A DNA stretch of 28,083 nucleotides, taken from positions 1-28,083 of the IMG/VR virus record IMGVR_UViG_3300030118_003500. The stretch is one strand, 5' to 3'. Below, one piece after another: positions 12,107 through 20,912 of this stretch (positions within the stretch are counted from its first letter, which is position 1; each line of letters begins with the position of its first letter). Below the pieces are notes generated by a model. The model saw only the letters and a program-made list of their open reading frames with translations. It did no database searches and had not been told where the DNA came from. Source of the DNA: a virus. Made by a program: the position numbers and the translations under genes.

Positions 12107-13915
12107 TTATTTAACACCAGGATAATGACCTCTATTAGGCATATTTTCTGGCGCAATTACTGCATCTTTAATTCCTCTTGGTTTTGGTGTATACGATTTT
12201 GGTATACTATCTGTCTTGGTATAGTCGTCCATGCTCTGACCCTCTCTTAATTCTGTTCCGTCTTTTAATCTATATAAAATAACTTTCCAGGCGTGTCTAC
12301 AATAAACACCACCTTTAAATCTAAATAAATCATAAGGACGACCTTTATGCCCTAGCTGTCTGTTCACACCTTCACGACTTGCTTTGTCTATGTCTTCTAA
12401 TCTATAAACAAAACCTGCTTTTGCTAGTCGCATCATATTCTTGCAGAATGTCCTAGTTGATTTGCTAGGTTTTCTGCTCTTTTTAATATATTTAAAACGA
12501 ACCCTGTAATAAGATTTATCTAATGAACTAGGTTGATCTTCTTTGCTTCTTATTTCATCTGCAAACTTTTCTTTGTTTTCTTTAATTAATCTTTTTGCCC
12601 AATCTTCATAATCTTCAATTAATCCTTCGTCTTGTTCGTCCACTATTTCCCAGACTTCTTCGTCCATTTGTTCGCCTTGTAATTCTTCAAATATAATATT
12701 TAAATCATCATCTGACATTTCAACAAAATCATCAGAATCTATATCTTCTTTTGTAACACCTTCTTTTTCTTGATCTTCTTCTGATTGTGTCTTTGTAACT
12801 TCTAAATCAATGAAATCAGCAGGTTTAAGTGATTTAAAGTATAAATCAAGGTGTATATCATTAACTTTAAAAATCTTGTTTAAACCCTTTAAAAGTGTTG
12901 TTTGGAATGGTATTACAACTGTATTGTTAAATAAGCTATAAGCATCTCTTAATTCGTCTGCATTATTACCTAATCCACCACCCTCTGCACGAATACCAAA
13001 TAGAATTGGTGATGTAACTCTGTGTCCTGCTAAAATTTGTGAAACAGATTGTTTAGACATTTCAACCCAAGCAGACTGTGCATCATTCATTTGTATAGGT
13101 TCAATGATAGGTGCAGTTTCTTTTCCGTCATTAAATGTGATTAGAATTTTACCTGCGTTTCCTGTTCCTGCAAATTTTTGATTTAATTGTCTTTCAATAG
13201 TTCTTCTTTCTTCATCTGTTGGAACACCATTAGAGAATCCAACGTGCATAGAAGGTGTCATTCCTGATGTTATATTAGATAAGTGGAATTGTGCAATCTC
13301 TAATTCCATTTGAATCCAATCTGTTGCTGCTACATAGTCAGGCGCAAAGCCATAAAACAAAGCAGGGTTTTTATCTCTTATCATTAAGATTTGAGATGCT
13401 TGACTTCTATCTTGTGTATCAAATGCTTTATATGCTCTAGGTTTATATTCAGATTTTTTACAATTTGCCCAATCAGCAGAATAATAATAATGCTCTATTT
13501 CTCCGTCAATCATTTTACCAGATCGAATATATTGCGCAGGTATATGTTTCATTTTAGCAATCTTGCTTCTATCTCTTGACCATATAACATTAACATAACA
13601 ACCACCAAATAGTTTTAAATCTAATGCTAAATCTTTTAAAACGTCATCGTCTGAATTGTGCAATAATTCTGTTAGTCTTAAATAAGATTCTTTTGTTGCT
13701 TCTGATTCGTCAACATTAGTTGCTGCTATTCCTTCACCATATATCATTGCACCGATTGACTTTATTAATGCGCCATTGATTGCACTACCTAAAAACAATT
13801 CTAAAAGATAATTAGGATAAAGATTATTTTCACCGAAGCTGATCCATTCTTGATTAGTCTTTTCTACTAAATGAGGAATATTATAATGTGATAATTTTAC
13901 TAAATTTAAATTCAT
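12107..13915 (-). CDS. Portal protein with a long C-terminal extension
   Basis: A 602-residue protein. The first ~390 residues look like a phage portal: ISFGENNLYPNYLLELF (26-42), DLALDLKLFGGCYVNVIWSR with a conserved-looking wing/stem pattern, MIRDKNPALFYGFAPDYVAA, and SPILFGIRAEGGGLGNNADELRDAY. A very acidic linker follows (about 395-450). The last ~130 residues form a separate basic domain (FCKNMMRLAKAGFVYRLEDI...HKGRPYDLFRFKGGVYCRHAWKV) resembling the CRHxW block I associate with minor head proteins in Bacteroidetes phages, so this may be a fusion of portal and minor head protein. Its ATG overlaps the upstream stop as ATGA. Confidence 0.85.
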   Translation of the reverse strand: MNLNLVKLSHYNIPHLVEKTNQEWISFGENNLYPNYLLELFLGSAINGALIKSIGAMIYGEGIAATNVDESEATKESYLRLTELLHNSDDDVLKDLALDLKLFGGCYVNVIWSRDRSKIAKMKHIPAQYIRSGKMIDGEIEHYYYSADWANCKKSEYKPRAYKAFDTQDRSQASQILMIRDKNPALFYGFAPDYVAATDWIQMELEIAQFHLSNITSGMTPSMHVGFSNGVPTDEERRTIERQLNQKFAGTGNAGKILITFNDGKETAPIIEPIQMNDAQSAWVEMSKQSVSQILAGHRVTSPILFGIRAEGGGLGNNADELRDAYSLFNNTVVIPFQTTLLKGLNKIFKVNDIHLDLYFKSLKPADFIDLEVTKTQSEEDQEKEGVTKEDIDSDDFVEMSDDDLNIIFEELQGEQMDEEVWEIVDEQDEGLIEDYEDWAKRLIKENKEKFADEIRSKEDQPSSLDKSYYRVRFKYIKKSRKPSKSTRTFCKNMMRLAKAGFVYRLEDIDKASREGVNRQLGHKGRPYDLFRFKGGVYCRHAWKVILYRLKDGTELREGQSMDDYTKTDSIPKSYTPKPRGIKDAVIAPENMPNRGHYPGVK

Positions 13916-14400
13916 ACTGTGTCATTTGTTAAATAAATGCTTTCTGTGTCTGCATCATTAGTTGTGTATTCTTTATATTTTACAGGAACAGGCGTATCGT
14001 CTGCTTCTTTTCTTAATTCTACATTTGCCAACCCCTCCCAAAGAACAGTTAGTCCTGTTGGATCAAGATTTGTGTCAGATGAGTTTTCATAAATAATTGC
14101 ATCATAAAAGCCTAAAGGAAAATCAGTTGTTCCAAGTATTATTAATCCGTCTTCTGGGTTTTCTGTTATTCTTGATGTAACTACACCCAAACTAGCATAT
14201 CGTTCTAAATAAGCAAAATTATTTTGAACATTAAGAGTTGCTGCCTTGCTTTTTTTGGTGAATTGACTTGTTAAAATTATTAAAGGTCTAAATATGTCTG
14301 AAGGATTAAGTGTAGACAATTTATCAGCTATGTCAATAGAATTCCAACTTGAAGAAAGTGGCGTTGAAGAATTTAATCCTGGTATATTAATCTGCATCAT
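13912..14400 (-). CDS. Tandem structural paralog C
   Basis: A 162-residue member of a three-gene family (with 14404-14958 and 15098-15562). Shared features: RPL-x3-TSQ near residue 40-47, an ERY strand, GTTDFPLGFYDAIIYEN near residue 91-107, NLDP, and the C-terminal KYKEYTTNDADTESIYLT. It is beta-rich with no membrane segments. Start at either of two adjacent ATGs (14400 or 14397). It ends in an ATGA overlap with the portal. Probably a virion protein; exact role unknown. Confidence 0.7.
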   Translation of the reverse strand: MMQINIPGLNSSTPLSSSWNSIDIADKLSTLNPSDIFRPLIILTSQFTKKSKAATLNVQNNFAYLERYASLGVVTSRITENPEDGLIILGTTDFPLGFYDAIIYENSSDTNLDPTGLTVLWEGLANVELRKEADDTPVPVKYKEYTTNDADTESIYLTNDTV

Positions 14401-14403
14401 ATC

Positions 14404-14958
14404 TTAAAAAGTTATATATACTGACTCTGTATCTGAATCGTTAACACTATAATCGCTATATTGAACAGATTCAAAATTTAAATTTGTATTGGTGCTTTCG
14501 CTTCCTGTCATATTTAATGTTCCTGTGTATAAGGTTGCCGTTGCATTAGCAGGGTTCAATTCTCCACTTGTTAATGTTTCTAAAATAGTTATATCATAAA
14601 AACCTAATGGAAATTCTGTTGTTCCTACTCTAACTTTGCCTTGTGATAAATCTTCTGTTTGTGTGCTTGATACACTATAAAAAAAAGGTAAAGTTATATA
14701 TCTTTCGTGTTTATCTACACCTATTCCTGTTGGATAGCTAATTGTTCTAGTAAAGTATTTTACTTTTCCTGTTTGTTGACTTTCTAACTTAAACAAAAAA
14801 TAAGGATATGAAATGACATAATATGTAACTCCACTAATAACTGTTGAAACTATCGTTGGTGTAACAGTAAAATATGGTGCTACATTAAAAATAGTATTAG
14901 CTGTTGTTCTCCAAGTTGGAGAATCTGGCGTGTCATTGTATATTATTTCCTGTATCAT
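14404..14958 (-). CDS. Tandem structural paralog B
   Basis: The longest family member, 184 residues. It keeps FLFKLESQQTG, HERYITLPFF, GTTEFPLGFYDITILE, LNPANAT and the C-terminal YSDYSVNDSDTESVYITF, with extra length in its N-terminal third (TPTIVSTVISGVTYYVISYP). Its ATG shares TAATG with the preceding 45-residue gene. Divergence from the other two copies is high, so the duplication is old and the copies probably have distinct places in the particle. Confidence 0.7.
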   Translation of the reverse strand: MIQEIIYNDTPDSPTWRTTANTIFNVAPYFTVTPTIVSTVISGVTYYVISYPYFLFKLESQQTGKVKYFTRTISYPTGIGVDKHERYITLPFFYSVSSTQTEDLSQGKVRVGTTEFPLGFYDITILETLTSGELNPANATATLYTGTLNMTGSESTNTNLNFESVQYSDYSVNDSDTESVYITF

Positions 14959-15095
14959 TAAATACTTTTATAATAATTTAACATTTCAATATAGCTTTCT
15001 GGTATGCCCTCTAATTCTTCTTCAGACTTATTTAATAATGGCTTAACAAACTCATTAAACATAAAACTTCTTTCAAAATGCTCTTTATAACTCAT
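14958..15095 (-). CDS. 45-residue protein paired with paralog B
   Basis: ATG 15095 to TAA 14958, ending in a TAATG overlap with paralog B. The peptide is helical and acidic: FVKPLLNKSEEELEGIPESYIEMLNYY. It loosely resembles the 44-residue protein that precedes paralog A (LLxSEEx...Y...Y), which suggests that a small-plus-large gene pair was duplicated. Confidence 0.6.
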   Translation of the reverse strand: MSYKEHFERSFMFNEFVKPLLNKSEEELEGIPESYIEMLNYYKSI

Positions 15096-15097
15096 AA

Positions 15098-15562
15098 TTA
15101 ATTGTTTGCAACTGCTGTTATGTATATGGATTCATTTTCACTGTCATTGTCTGCGTATTCAGTATATTCTACTGCTAAATTATTTTTATAAGCAACTGCA
15201 TTTAATAAACCACTCCATATTTTTTTAACTGCATTGTCTGGGTTCATATTAGAATTGTCTATGTTTTGGTAAATCTCTACATTATATAAACCATAAGGCA
15301 AATCAGTAGTTCCAAATCCAATAAAACCAAACGCAGTAAATTCAGACAAACCTACTAATGGTATAAATCCTATTCTTACAAACCTTTCTTTATTTGAATA
15401 ATCTGTCGACAAAGGAATTGATGTATAAGAAAAATTTGTTGCCTGACTTGTAAACTTAAATAAAGGTCTATAAGTGGTATCAGTCATCTTATCATATATA
15501 TCTAAATTAACATATTGATTAAGGTCTGGAAGGGTTTCTGATGATGCTATAAACTGAATCAT
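15098..15562 (-). CDS. Tandem structural paralog A
   Basis: A 154-residue family member with RPLFKFTSQATNFS, ERFVRIGFIPLVG, GFGTTDLPYGLYNVEIYQN, NMNPDNA, IWSGLLN and the C-terminal YTEYADNDSENESIYIT. Its ATG forms ATGA with the preceding 44-residue gene. First of the three copies in transcription order, following the terminator after the possible tail tube gene. Confidence 0.7.
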   Translation of the reverse strand: MIQFIASSETLPDLNQYVNLDIYDKMTDTTYRPLFKFTSQATNFSYTSIPLSTDYSNKERFVRIGFIPLVGLSEFTAFGFIGFGTTDLPYGLYNVEIYQNIDNSNMNPDNAVKKIWSGLLNAVAYKNNLAVEYTEYADNDSENESIYITAVANN

Positions 15563-15693
15563 AATATATCAAAGTATTTATCAATAACGTTTCTATATTT
15601 TTCTAATATCATTTTTTTGTCTTCTTCGCTTAATAAATTTAAGTCTGCAACACTAAAATCTGGTGTATTATACTTATCCTTCAATTTGAACAT
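15559..15693 (-). CDS. 44-residue protein paired with paralog A
   Basis: ATG 15693 to TGA 15559 with an ATGA overlap into paralog A. The sequence is a charged helix (SVADLNLLSEEDKKMILEKY, then RNVIDKYFDIL). It fills an otherwise empty stretch and keeps the compact packing seen elsewhere. Unknown role, possibly a chaperone or adaptor for the following structural protein. Confidence 0.6.
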   Translation of the reverse strand: MFKLKDKYNTPDFSVADLNLLSEEDKKMILEKYRNVIDKYFDIL

Positions 15694-15844
15694 TTTTCTT
15701 CTTTTTAGGTTTATCTTGTTCAAAAAACTTATTTCTAAAATGTTCCCTTAATCCCTTTATTTGTTTTTGACTCAATTCATTTAAAGGCACTTTTAAATTG
15801 TCAAGTGTTTTGTTTTCGTATTCTTTTTTTAATTTCCAAGCCAT
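15674..15844 (-). CDS. 56-residue basic hypothetical protein
   Basis: ATG 15844 to TAA 15674, overlapping the next small gene by 20 bases. The protein begins MAWKLKKEYENKTLDNLK and is rich in Lys (KPKKKKNVQIEG at the end), mostly helical. It is the first gene after the terminator at 15892-15917, so it is expressed by read-through or from a weak promoter. Function unknown. Confidence 0.6.
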   Translation of the reverse strand: MAWKLKKEYENKTLDNLKVPLNELSQKQIKGLREHFRNKFFEQDKPKKKKNVQIEG

Positions 15845-15891
15845 ACTATTTTATTATAAATATAAATATAAGTTATTTGTTTTTTTTTAAT

Positions 15892-15917
15892 AAAAAAAAG
15901 GGGTAATAAAACCCCTT
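15892..15917 (-). terminator. Rho-independent terminator (leftward)
   Basis: On the minus strand AAGGGG (15917-15912) and CCCCTT (15903-15898) form a 6-bp stem with an 8-base loop, followed by eight T residues (complement of 15892-15899). It lies about 25 bases after the stop at 15942. Confidence 0.85.
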
Positions 15918-15941
15918 CTTTTCTTTTGTATTGAGTAACGA

Positions 15942-16547
15942 CTAAGTTCCTACTACAAATGCAATATCAGCAAAATCAGTTAATTGGTCAAAAGGATAAC
16001 CTGCTGTTGAAGGACCTAATGTCGGTTTCACTTGTATCGGAGGTAATTTTTCCTCTGATGTGAACTCTAATGTATAACCAGAAAGATCGCCTTTCGCTGC
16101 ACCTGTTACCATTGTTCCACTTGTTATATTACAACCTGTATTCATTCCAAGTAAAAAGATGTTATCCATAGCATCACGAACAAAGATTTGACTTCTATTG
16201 TAAGCAGCCAATTTTAACTGATTTGTTGAATCGTGGTCAATCTTTTGTAAAGTTACCGATAAAACAGAACTAAAAAAAGTTGTTCCTGTTGCAGGGTCAG
16301 AATTAAAGTTAACTGTCAAAGAACTAAGATTAGGTCTTAAATCATACTGCAATAAAGTTTGCTTTGAACTTGTAGGGTCACCATAAGTGTCCCAATCTGC
16401 AAAATCTGCATCAGTCATTTCTGAATCTGCAATAGAAGCAGATGCTTCAATGTTTCCACAATAATTTGGTAGTATATACATTGTTCGAAGACCACCGATG
16501 CTGTCTTTACAATCTACTTTTCTACCTTTTGTTAAATCACAAGCCAT
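15942..16547 (-). CDS. Possible major tail (tube) protein
   Basis: A 201-residue protein starting MACDLTKGRKVDCKDSIGGL, an opening common in a Bacteroidetes phage structural family. Beta-rich with repeated Thr/Ser strands (LSSLTVNFNSDPATGTTFFS, GCNITSGTMVTGAAKGDLSG, YTLEFTSEEKLPP), typical of tail tube or decoration proteins. It follows the capsid gene and is bounded by terminators on both sides, as expected for an abundantly made product. Tail tube is the best guess; head decoration is the alternative. Confidence 0.55.
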   Translation of the reverse strand: MACDLTKGRKVDCKDSIGGLRTMYILPNYCGNIEASASIADSEMTDADFADWDTYGDPTSSKQTLLQYDLRPNLSSLTVNFNSDPATGTTFFSSVLSVTLQKIDHDSTNQLKLAAYNRSQIFVRDAMDNIFLLGMNTGCNITSGTMVTGAAKGDLSGYTLEFTSEEKLPPIQVKPTLGPSTAGYPFDQLTDFADIAFVVGT

Positions 16548-16570
16548 ATTATTATAGTATTAAAAAGTTA

Positions 16571-16598
16571 ATAAAAGGGAGGTATATTGCAACCTCCC
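16571..16598 (-). terminator. Terminator after the capsid gene (leftward)
   Basis: On the minus strand GGGAGGT (16598-16592) pairs with ACCTCCC (16583-16577), a 7-bp stem with an 8-base loop, followed by TTTTATT. Located 15 bases past the capsid stop. Confidence 0.8.
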
Positions 16599-16612
16599 AT
16601 TTAAAGTGTCTA

Positions 16613-17596
16613 TTAAGTCCAAACAGTTGATCCGTAAACACCGTCTGTTGCTACTGCACATTGAACACCAAGTGCAAAGTTCATTACAATTCTAACATTG
16701 TCTGAACCGTCATATTGGTAAGTAGGAATAACTCTTGCTTCTGTCCAATCAGTTGCAAGGTTAGTTCCAAACACTAAGTTTTCTTTGTAAGTTGCAACGA
16801 TTACATCATCAAACATTCCTGGACATACATAAATTGGGAATCCAAAGTAAGTAATTCCTTCAAATGATTGAGCAACACCAAGACTGTTAATACCTTGATT
16901 AGAACCTGCATTAGCTAATGCTTGAATTAAGAAAGCATAAGTTTTAGAGTTCATATAGAATCCAAATCCTGGTTTAGAAGTTAAACCTGCAATTCCAACT
17001 GCTGCATCATATACAGAAGCCATGTCAGTTAAAATATCACTTGCAGCTAAAGCATCACCAAAATCAACTTCCGTAAAGTCTTTTAATTGACTTGCATCTG
17101 CACCTGCTTCGTCTTGTGTTCCGTCATCAGACAAAAAACCTGTTCCAAAAGGTGAAGATCCTTTCCAAATCATATTTTCTATATGAGCACCTGCTTTTCC
17201 TGCAACTGCTGATAATAAAAAGTCTTCAAATGTTCCTGGTAAGTTTCCGTTTCTGTCCATATTCTCACCAATCCAAGTTGGAAATACAGTTCCACGACAA
17301 ATTTCTTCGTTAACTTTCATGTCAGTTAAAGTTAAAACTTGTTCAGTTAATGAAGTGTCATTTCCAGATGAAAATGAACAAGCTGCAGCAACTACAGGAT
17401 CAGTTATACCTATATTCGAAATAACTGCTTTACTATTTAAACCGTCTATTTGTCTAACGTAACCTTTCGCAATTGTGTCTGGTGACTTAACTGCAGCCGT
17501 TACATAAGGCAATGCTAATTTACCTGCATAGGTGTTATCAGTTACGGTTATATCAAACTGATACTCTTTGCTTAAGTTGTATTGATTGTTCGCCAT
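16613..17596 (-). CDS. Major capsid protein
   Basis: A 327-residue protein that follows protease and scaffold-like genes, is GC-richer in codon choice, and is closed by a strong terminator, all fitting the most abundant virion protein. Sequence features: a central long helix region (AASDILTDMASVYDAAVGIAG), FYMNSKTYAFLIQALANAG (about 210-228), ITYFGFPIYVCPGM (about 249-262) and a beta-rich end (NVRIVMNFALGVQCAVATDGVYG). This order (helix, YMN strand, GFPI-V, terminal strands) is what HK97-fold capsids usually show. The fold is inferred. Confidence 0.8.
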   Translation of the reverse strand: MANNQYNLSKEYQFDITVTDNTYAGKLALPYVTAAVKSPDTIAKGYVRQIDGLNSKAVISNIGITDPVVAAACSFSSGNDTSLTEQVLTLTDMKVNEEICRGTVFPTWIGENMDRNGNLPGTFEDFLLSAVAGKAGAHIENMIWKGSSPFGTGFLSDDGTQDEAGADASQLKDFTEVDFGDALAASDILTDMASVYDAAVGIAGLTSKPGFGFYMNSKTYAFLIQALANAGSNQGINSLGVAQSFEGITYFGFPIYVCPGMFDDVIVATYKENLVFGTNLATDWTEARVIPTYQYDGSDNVRIVMNFALGVQCAVATDGVYGSTVWT

Positions 17597-17604
17597 TTTT
17601 AAAA

Positions 17605-18291
17605 TTATTTATTGTTAATGTAATAAGCTGCCCTTTCATTAGTTGACAGTTTTCTTAAATCGATTGTTGTATTAGAGTTTTTCATGCCTTCTGGAGAATA
17701 TGATATTCCTTCTTCTGCAGGTTGTCCACTTAATTCAACGATTTTGCTTTTAAGTTCTTCAATTTGTGTTGTTAATTCACCAATTATTTCTGAACTCATT
17801 TCTGTTTTATCTTCGGAAACTTCTTCTTCTTCTTTTTCTTCTGATAATTCAGCAGATGCTTCTACTTTGTCAGCTTTTAAATCTGCAACTGCATCTTCTA
17901 AATTTTTAATTCTTATTTCCATTCCTTTCCAATCTGCAACATCTGCTTCTTCTGCTAATTCTTCTTCTTTAGGTTCTACATCTTCTGACATTTCTTCTTC
18001 TGATGCTTCAACATCTTCTGCTTCTTTTTCTTCACCAAGATCAAGAATTTCAGAATTTTCTCCAATTGTTAACTTGTTGCCGTTTTCCATTGTATATGAT
18101 CCTGCTTCTAATGCCTCTGCGTTTCCGTCATCTGAAATAGCAAATACTTTAGAACCGATCATAAATTGTTCGTCTTCTGTTGCAACTACTCTGCCGTCAT
18201 CTAGCTTCATTTCAGCATAAAATTTAACAGAATAAGATTTAGGTTCATTTTTCATTTTTAAGATATTTAAAATTTTTTCTATTGTTCCCAT
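17605..18291 (-). CDS. Acidic scaffold-like protein
   Basis: A 228-residue protein with three parts: a small N-terminal beta domain (KLDDGRVVATEDEQF, GSKVFAISDDGNAEALEAGSY), a very Glu-rich low-complexity middle, and a coiled-coil region (EIRIKNLEDAVADLKAD; IGELTTQIEELKSKIVEL). This composition and its place between protease and capsid fit a scaffolding protein. ATG 18291 is chosen because the upstream extension overlaps the protease gene. Confidence 0.7.
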   Translation of the reverse strand: MGTIEKILNILKMKNEPKSYSVKFYAEMKLDDGRVVATEDEQFMIGSKVFAISDDGNAEALEAGSYTMENGNKLTIGENSEILDLGEEKEAEDVEASEEEMSEDVEPKEEELAEEADVADWKGMEIRIKNLEDAVADLKADKVEASAELSEEKEEEEVSEDKTEMSSEIIGELTTQIEELKSKIVELSGQPAEEGISYSPEGMKNSNTTIDLRKLSTNERAAYYINNK

Positions 18292-18331
18292 AACATTAAT
18301 AAATATAAAAGGTTTTAAAGTGTTTATTTCT

Positions 18332-19330
18332 TTATCGTCTGACAGTCTTATTTTTGATCGCTGCACAGACTTTTGCAGCCGTTTCTTTATTGCCGTATTG
18401 TTTCATCTGATCCTTCATACAATCATCCCAAGAATACTTTAACATAGCTTTGCGTTTAGCATAAGCAACATATTCTAGCATCTTGTATTTTTTTTTGTAT
18501 TTACGTTTTCCTTCTTTAGTATATAATTCTTCTTTCATAGTTGCAGAAGAATGATCTACGCAAGGCATATATAACTTAACTCCGTCAACTGTATGCGCAT
18601 GACTACCAGAACAACCTTTAAACATTTCTGCATAAATTTCTGCTTCTTCTTTATTTCTAAATAATGGTTCTCCGTCTAAACTACCAACAGGGTTTAATTC
18701 ATTAGCTAAAATAATATCTTTGATTTTGCCCATCATTACTTCATCAGGGCAATCTTCACAAACTTCGTCAAGTATATCCATTTCTTTTGATGCTTCAATT
18801 AATTTATCAGTAAAATATCCTTCGATACTAAATCCTCTTACTTCTTTGTTCTTAATCTTTTCCCAAATTTCAGGATTGTTTTCTGCGCTAACTTGAACGA
18901 ACCACGTTCCAACAGGCATATTGTTGAAACCATACATATTAGACTTATCATATTTTTTATTTTCTTTTATCCAAGATTCTACGACAGTTAATCCTTGAAC
19001 GGGTTCTTTATGTTCTAAAGTGTGATTATTGTTGTTTAGACTTGACATAAATAGCTTCTGTGCCTGTCTTATTGTTTCCTTAGTAAAGTAAACATCATAT
19101 TCTTCGTTAGTTTCTTTATTTAGTCTAGGAATTTTTTTGTCTGGAATTAAAACTGCACCGATTAACTGCTTTTGCTCTTCATCAATTTTTGCAAGTGATA
19201 AAAAGTCATTATTAAAAAATACAAAATTTTCTTCTATTGCAGGGAATTTAACAACAGAAATAGCATCAACGCCAAAATGTTCTGCTGTTTCGTCAATTAT
19301 TAATTCTATAAGTTTTTTCTTTTTAGCCAT
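18332..19330 (-). CDS. XkdF-like prohead protease with C-terminal extension
   Basis: A 332-residue protein. Residues ~57-175 match the XkdF-type phage serine protease pattern: LIGAVLIPDKKIPR, YDVYFTKETI, HTLEHKEPV (His107 candidate), GTWFVQV and EVRGFSIEGYF (Ser168 candidate). Beyond residue 190 there is an extra region with DEVCEDCPDEV, FKGCSGSHAHTVDGVKLYMPC (Cys/His-rich, possible metal site) and a C-terminal DDCMKDQMKQYGNKETAAKVCAAIKN-like helix. It likely matures the prohead by cutting scaffold and capsid proteins. Confidence 0.8.
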   Translation of the reverse strand: MAKKKKLIELIIDETAEHFGVDAISVVKFPAIEENFVFFNNDFLSLAKIDEEQKQLIGAVLIPDKKIPRLNKETNEEYDVYFTKETIRQAQKLFMSSLNNNNHTLEHKEPVQGLTVVESWIKENKKYDKSNMYGFNNMPVGTWFVQVSAENNPEIWEKIKNKEVRGFSIEGYFTDKLIEASKEMDILDEVCEDCPDEVMMGKIKDIILANELNPVGSLDGEPLFRNKEEAEIYAEMFKGCSGSHAHTVDGVKLYMPCVDHSSATMKEELYTKEGKRKYKKKYKMLEYVAYAKRKAMLKYSWDDCMKDQMKQYGNKETAAKVCAAIKNKTVRR

Positions 19331-19362
19331 ATCATCTATAAATATAAAGTTTCTAATTTTGT

Positions 19363-20748
19363 TTATAATGTAGCTTGTATATCCAATTCTTCTTGCAATG
19401 CTTGAGCATTAGAAATATCGTTTTCTACTACATACGCTTGAACAGGTTGAGATTCGCCTAATGTTGGTCCTGAAATTTCTTCCATATTTGGTAACATATC
19501 ACCAACAACTGCAGGTTCTCTTGATTCAGTATCTATACCAGATGCAGAGCCACCACCACCTGCACTTGCACCTTCATCACCTGTTGACATTATTTTTCTA
19601 ACATTAGCCAGACCCATTGCAATAATACCACCTGCTTGAATTGCGCCAAATATACCACCTTGTGCTAATGCTTTAGTTGCACCAACATAAGTATCTCTAA
19701 TAGCCATACCAACTTGAATTGCTTTCGATGCCTTGCTTTCTTCACCTAACAATGCTACAACACCAGAAACGGCACTTTGAACAATTGCTTCTTTTTGTTC
19801 CTGTGTCATTTCTTCAATTTTGACTTCTTCTTTTTTTGCTTCCTTTACAACTTTTACTGTCTTTTTTTGACTATCTTGATATTCCTTTTCTAAGGCATTT
19901 AAGTTAGTTAATTGTTCTGATCTTTGACCTGTAATTCTTTCTTCCAAATCAGCCATTTCAGTTTTAGCATCAATTAATGCAACTTGTAAGTCTATATTTT
20001 CTTTGTTCCTAGATAATTCTAATGCTGCTAAATCTATTTTCTTTTGAGCTAATGCTTGTTCTTTTTCAAATTGTTCATCTAATACTTGCCCTAATTTTTC
20101 ATTTGCTGCAATTCGTTCTTCAAATGTTAAACTTGTATCATCTCTTAATTGTCTTTGCAATTCTGCATCTCTTTGATATGTTAATTGAAGTTGCCTTTGT
20201 TGCGCATCTGCTAATTTAACTTCGTTGCGCATATTATTCATTGCTTTAGCAAATGCAACAGTTTCTTTTGCACTTTCTTTTGCGTTTTTAATAAAATCAC
20301 CAAAGCTTTTATTATTGCCGACAACAGCCTCTTTAACTCCGTTAAATGATTCTTTTGCTAAATCTCCTGCTTCTTTAAATTCTCCTTTTAAAACCTTTCC
20401 TACGGCTTTTCCTAACAATCCTAAACCCTTAACAACAGATAAAACTGTATTAGTTAATTTTTGAAAAATATCACCAATTACGGCTGTTGCTACATTAACT
20501 TTGTCCATTATTACTTGATTCTCTCCAAGAGCATTTTTTAGGGCAACAAAAGCAGAAACAATAAGACCAATTCCCATTGCTTTAAAAGCTAACCCAACTC
20601 CCCTAACTCCAGATTGCATTACAGAAAACCCTGCTTTGGAATTTTTTGCGCCTTTTCCTGTTGCTTCTACGCCTTTTTTTAATTCGTCAACTTGCTTTAT
20701 TGCGTCTTTAGCATCTACATTTATTTTAACTGTTTTTACCTCCGCCAT
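19363..20748 (-). CDS. Tail tape measure protein
   Basis: A 461-residue, mostly helical protein: N-terminal coiled coil (AKDAIKQVDELKKGVEATGKG), a hydrophobic segment (GVGLAFKAMGIGLIVSAFVAL, about 50-70), long charged coiled coils (QRQLQLTYQRDAELQRQLRD; LEERITGQRSEQLTNLNALE), a second hydrophobic segment near GIFGAIQAGGIIAMGLANV (about 365-384), and a Gly-rich end. This is the tape measure plan. Its short length implies a tail of roughly 70 nm (using the usual 0.15 nm per residue). It overlaps the upstream 58-residue gene by 13 bases. Confidence 0.85.
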   Translation of the reverse strand: MAEVKTVKINVDAKDAIKQVDELKKGVEATGKGAKNSKAGFSVMQSGVRGVGLAFKAMGIGLIVSAFVALKNALGENQVIMDKVNVATAVIGDIFQKLTNTVLSVVKGLGLLGKAVGKVLKGEFKEAGDLAKESFNGVKEAVVGNNKSFGDFIKNAKESAKETVAFAKAMNNMRNEVKLADAQQRQLQLTYQRDAELQRQLRDDTSLTFEERIAANEKLGQVLDEQFEKEQALAQKKIDLAALELSRNKENIDLQVALIDAKTEMADLEERITGQRSEQLTNLNALEKEYQDSQKKTVKVVKEAKKEEVKIEEMTQEQKEAIVQSAVSGVVALLGEESKASKAIQVGMAIRDTYVGATKALAQGGIFGAIQAGGIIAMGLANVRKIMSTGDEGASAGGGGSASGIDTESREPAVVGDMLPNMEEISGPTLGESQPVQAYVVENDISNAQALQEELDIQATL

Positions 20749-20912
20749 AGTATTCTAATTATTTCTTTAAACATTCTTTTAAAACTTGTATGGTATTCTT
20801 GCATTCCATAAGCAAAATCTAATTCTTTGTCTTTGTAATCTACTAATTGTAAATGGTCAATACTTGGAATGATTAAGTCTGCTGTTGTTTCTATGTATCT
20901 TTTTAGTTCCAT
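20736..20912 (-). CDS. 58-residue protein between tail-tip and tape measure genes
   Basis: ATG 20912 overlaps the previous stop by 10 bases and TAA 20736 lies 13 bases inside the tape measure gene. The helical sequence (MELKRYIETTADLIIPSIDH, then LQLVDYKDKELDFAYGMQEY and FKRMFKEIIRILWRR) has no known motif. Its place suggests a tail assembly role. Confidence 0.65.
   Translation of the reverse strand: MELKRYIETTADLIIPSIDHLQLVDYKDKELDFAYGMQEYHTSFKRMFKEIIRILWRR

Noticed and set aside
17684-18220. A 178-codon open frame on the plus strand, Ser-rich
   Set aside because: It is the antisense mirror of the Glu-rich codons of the scaffold-like gene (GAA/GAG/GAT read backwards as TTC/CTC/ATC and TCT-type codons); no promoter, start context or known domain.
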